DNA from: Silurus meridionalis
Taxonomy: Eukaryota; Chordata; Actinopteri; Siluriformes; Siluridae
Length of the DNA stretch: 64,000 nt
Direction: 5' to 3'
NCBI RefSeq assembly: GCF_014805685.1
Contig: NC_060885.1
Span: forward strand, 20,285,132-20,349,131
A model generated the notes under the pieces. The model worked only from the letters and a program-made list of their open reading frames with translations, was not told the origin of the DNA and searched no databases. This document shows positions 59,568 through 64,000 of the stretch, piece after piece; position 1 is the first letter of the stretch, and each line of letters opens with the position of its first letter. A program made the position numbers and the translations under genes.

Positions 59568-59799
59568 TGTATACTCCTGTGTATGTTCGATTAACACCCG
59601 TTTATATAAACCACTCAACAGTGGATCCTACTGTACACAGTGCGGCTATGCAACATTGAGCCTCTGGCAGGAGGTCGCCATGCTGAAGACCTTTCACAGA
59701 GGAAGTGCTTTCTTTTCTTTTACTCACTGTGTTTATGTGTGATAGGAAACAAGTGTTACATACTGCCATCTAATGGTAAGATGTAAAACCACACCCCAC

Positions 59800-60262
59800 G
59801 TCTTCTTCTTCTTCTTCTTCTTCTTCTTCTTCTTCTTCTTCTTCTTCTTCTTCTTCTTCTTCTTCTTCTTCTTCTTCTTCTTCTTCTTCTTCTTCTTCTT
59901 CTTCTTCTTCTTCTTCTTCTTCTTCTTCTCTTCTTCTTCTTCTTCTTCTTCTTCTTCTTCTTCTTCTTCTTCTTCTTCTTCTTCTTCTTCTTCTTCTTCT
60001 TCTCTTCTTCTTCTTCCTTCTTCTTCTTCTTCTTCTTCTTTCTTCTTCTTCCTTTTTCTTCTTCTTTCTTCTTCTTCTTCTTCTTCTGCTCTTTCTTCTT
60101 CTTCTTATTATTATTATTCTTCTTCTTCTTTTCCTTTTTCTTCTTCTTCTTCTTCTTCTTCTTCTTCTTCTTCTCCTTCTTCTTCTTCTTCTCCTTCTTC
60201 TTTTCTTTTCCTTCTTTTCCTTCTTCTTCTTCTTTCTGCTTCTCCCATTAGGGGTCTCTACT
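59800..60262 (-). repeat. about 440-bp (TTC)n tract attached to an RTE-like 3' end
   Basis: Nearly pure TTC repeat from about 59800 to 60000, then increasingly interrupted to 60240, where it joins CTTCTCCCATTAGGGGTCTC. That junction matches the element end at 2100-2118, so on the minus strand this is an RTE-like retroelement tail whose (GAA)n has expanded. The 177-codon open frame through it is only poly-Phe/Ser low complexity. Confidence 0.9.
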
Positions 60263-60325
60263 TATACGCAACAAAAATGCTGAATACAGAATGTGCCTTC
60301 ATTTGACTGTTGCCTCTACACCAGA

Positions 60326-60702
60326 GATGCCCAAACTAGAGCCCATTGGCCAAAGCTAATCTGTGGTGATCTTTGATTTGGCCAGCCATGTAATATTCTA
60401 TTTATTTTTTAAAGTTTTTTCCAAATTGGCCTACAGCTGACTTACTGACACACGATACTGTGTAGGTGAGAGTTAGTTAGTTAGTTAGTTTGCTTTTCAA
60501 TTTCTTAAGACTGAAAGTTCACTCACAGAGGGAGGTACTGCCAATGTTTCAGCTTTAATTGTTTATTTTTAATTAAAAATAAAGGTCTGTCTCAGTTACT
60601 TTTTTCTTTTTTCCTCTCTTCTTATAAATTGCATAGTGGGTCAAATCAAAGGTCACCAAGGGTCAATTTGGGCCCACAAGCCCTAGTTTGGGCATTTCCT
60701 AA
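60326..60702. mobile_element. hAT-like MITE
   Basis: GATGCCCAAACTAGAGCCCA at the left and GGGCCCACAAGCCCTAGTTT GGGCATTTC at the right are imperfect inverted repeats of a known fish hAT-type end. It contains a small TTAG tandem repeat at 60473-60489. No coding. Confidence 0.65.
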
Positions 60703-60704
60703 TC

Positions 60705-61190
60705 AATGCTTTATCTTCTTCTTCTTCCACTTCTTCTTCTTCTTCTTCCACTTCTTTTGTTGCTACAGTTTATAGTGTTAAAATTGTCTTTTCAAAATGC
60801 AAAAATAAAAACAACACGCAATAACCCATGAGTCGCCTTTTTTTTTTTTGGTGAGCTCATCCAAATAATCAGATTTACTGAAAAAAGTCAGAACTGCTAT
60901 CATTTGAGCCTCTGTGGGATGCACTGAGAGCCAGTGTAAAACTCACACACAACCACTCAAATCTGGGCTCAATAAAGTAGCTGTATAGATCCTATAAATA
61001 CCAGAAAACATACCCCTGCAAACAAAGAGAATAAATTAATTTAGATTTCTCAAATAATAAGTCAAAACAATTGCTGTTGTATTTCTTTTTATATCTTTGA
61101 CTGAAAGACTTGAATAAAAAAACAAGATTTAAACTATCTTATAGATTATAAACAAAGATACAACACGCAACGCATGGTAAGTTTTGAATT
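60705..61190. other. spacer with short TTC scraps
   Basis: Further interrupted TTCTTC runs at 60715-60765, otherwise AT-rich non-coding sequence. Confidence 0.4.
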
Positions 61191-61193
61191 AGT

Positions 61194-61199
61194 TTTATT
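61194..61199 (-). terminator. possible poly(A) signal of the intermediate filament gene
   Basis: TTTATT on the plus strand (AATAAA on the minus strand), about 1.1 kb past the stop at 62324. The 61200-62323 interval would be its 3'UTR; I see nothing else in it. Confidence 0.35.
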
Positions 61200-62323
61200 C
61201 AGTAGGTATTGTTTTTAGGAGCAGATGTTACTTCTCTGCTTGTTTCTCAACCTACTAGCAATTGACTTAGTTTCACATTAATAAACAGATGTAACAGAAG
61301 CAGATGAAAGCGCAAAGATTCACCAGTGTAGTGTTTTATAAGGATAAACACAATTCATCTAGCTAATTATTCATTATTAACAATATTTGACATTTTTAGT
61401 CAATATATTCCTAGTAAGTAAAATAATATTACAATTACTCTAACAACCAAAGCTCACAATTTTAAGATGCAGACTAAAAGTTTATCTAGGAATATAAACG
61501 ATAAGCAAATGAGGTGCTTCAGCTCTGAAAGGCATTAAAAGCCATTCAGTCAGTTCACTTACTACACTTACAGGGTCGTTGTGCAGAGTAACATCCTGTT
61601 GGTGGATACTGAGTCAAAATTCAGGACAAAACAGGTTACTGTCTCGGTTCATTTCCAGTGCCTAAAGTATGACTAGTTTAGAAAAGATTCCACCTTCACA
61701 AACAACTGGCCGATAGTTTGAACAGAAGGGGCTCGATCACCAGCCATGATTGGTGCTTGGAGAAGAACCGAGGACTTAGAATTCACCAACAAGAGCTCTG
61801 ACTGGGCAAGTGCTAAACTTAGTGTTCTCTCCATTGTGCCCTTGTTTCATTTAGAGTGTGAAGAAGAAGGGGGAAATCCTGGTTTACCTCTTGTTTAACA
61901 CAAGGGCTCATTTCTCTTTAAATCAGTGATGGTGGAAATGGGATTATTGTTAAGTGTCATAATGTGGGTCTAGGTCCTGGGGGTAAAGGTTTAGGCAATA
62001 TAGTTTGGAGCTGCGAGAATTAGGATTCGAATTAAACTTGATGTCTGGCTGCAGACTTTCATTCCAGCCAAACAGGGGTTACACCTAAACAATCAAATAT
62101 GACACCTGCTTGGCTGATATGAAAGCCTAAAGCCATACTGGGTTTTTGTAGACAAAGCTGAAGTCTCCTTTTTTAAGGGGCAAACATAAATTCTATAGGT
62201 TTACAAAATGTATCAGGAAACAATTGTGTGTAAAGTGTCTTGAGATAGATGATTTTGGTGATCATAAATGATCAGAATCAATGGGATGGGTAAAATTTTG
62301 AAAGGGGAGTTATAGGTTTGGGT

Positions 62324-64000
<1,677 letters not shown>

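Noticed and set aside
59773..60306. 177-codon plus-strand open frame
   Set aside because: It is poly-Phe then poly-Ser from the TTC tract, created by frame changes in a microsatellite, not a gene.

Overview
The window is genomic DNA from a ray-finned (teleost) fish. The evidence is intron-rich vertebrate genes with GT-AG splice sites, fish-type antiviral MAVS and LOXL3 proteins, abundant Tc1-like transposons and MITEs, tRNA-SINE-like tails, and long AC/TA/TTC microsatellites. The repeat flavour (many Tc1 remnants, '-GCCCTTGAGCAAGGCCCTTAAC-' type SINE tails) would fit an ostariophysan such as a catfish, but that is only an inference.

Layout. 1-983 (+): last two exons of a gene I cannot name. 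984-5150: repeat-rich spacer with a dead LINE reverse-transcriptase fragment and an RTE-like tail. About 5150-9530 (+): a C2H2 zinc-finger gene whose coding part sits in one exon. 9530-15800: spacer made largely of decayed DNA transposons and a striking pair of adjacent hairpins. 15.8-24.7 kb (+): mavs. 25.4-29.3 kb (+): pank2. 29.4-46.5 kb (+): loxl3. 47.2-54.7 kb (-): htra2, tail to tail with loxl3. 57.3-59.6 kb (-): mrps26. 59.8-60.3 kb: a very long TTC tract. About 61.2-64 kb (-): the 3' part of a type IV (neurofilament/internexin-like) intermediate filament gene running off the right edge.

The genes do not form one pathway. mavs, htra2, mrps26 and pank2 products are mitochondrial or have mitochondrial family members, but that is probably coincidence. 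The order mavs-pank2 matches human 20p13, where MRPS26 also lies, while the convergent loxl3/htra2 pair matches human 2p13, so the window joins two mammalian syntenic blocks.

I found no wholly new biological system. The most interesting signals are: (a) two tandem, phase-matched versions of the exon encoding the first half of loxl3 SRCR domain 4, arranged like mutually exclusive exons; (b) two small symmetric cassette exons that would insert a basic linker inside loxl3 SRCR domain 2; (c) one-base reading-frame breaks in both mavs and htra2, probably assembly errors but needing a check; (d) several long palindromes and a fold-back Tc1-like element.
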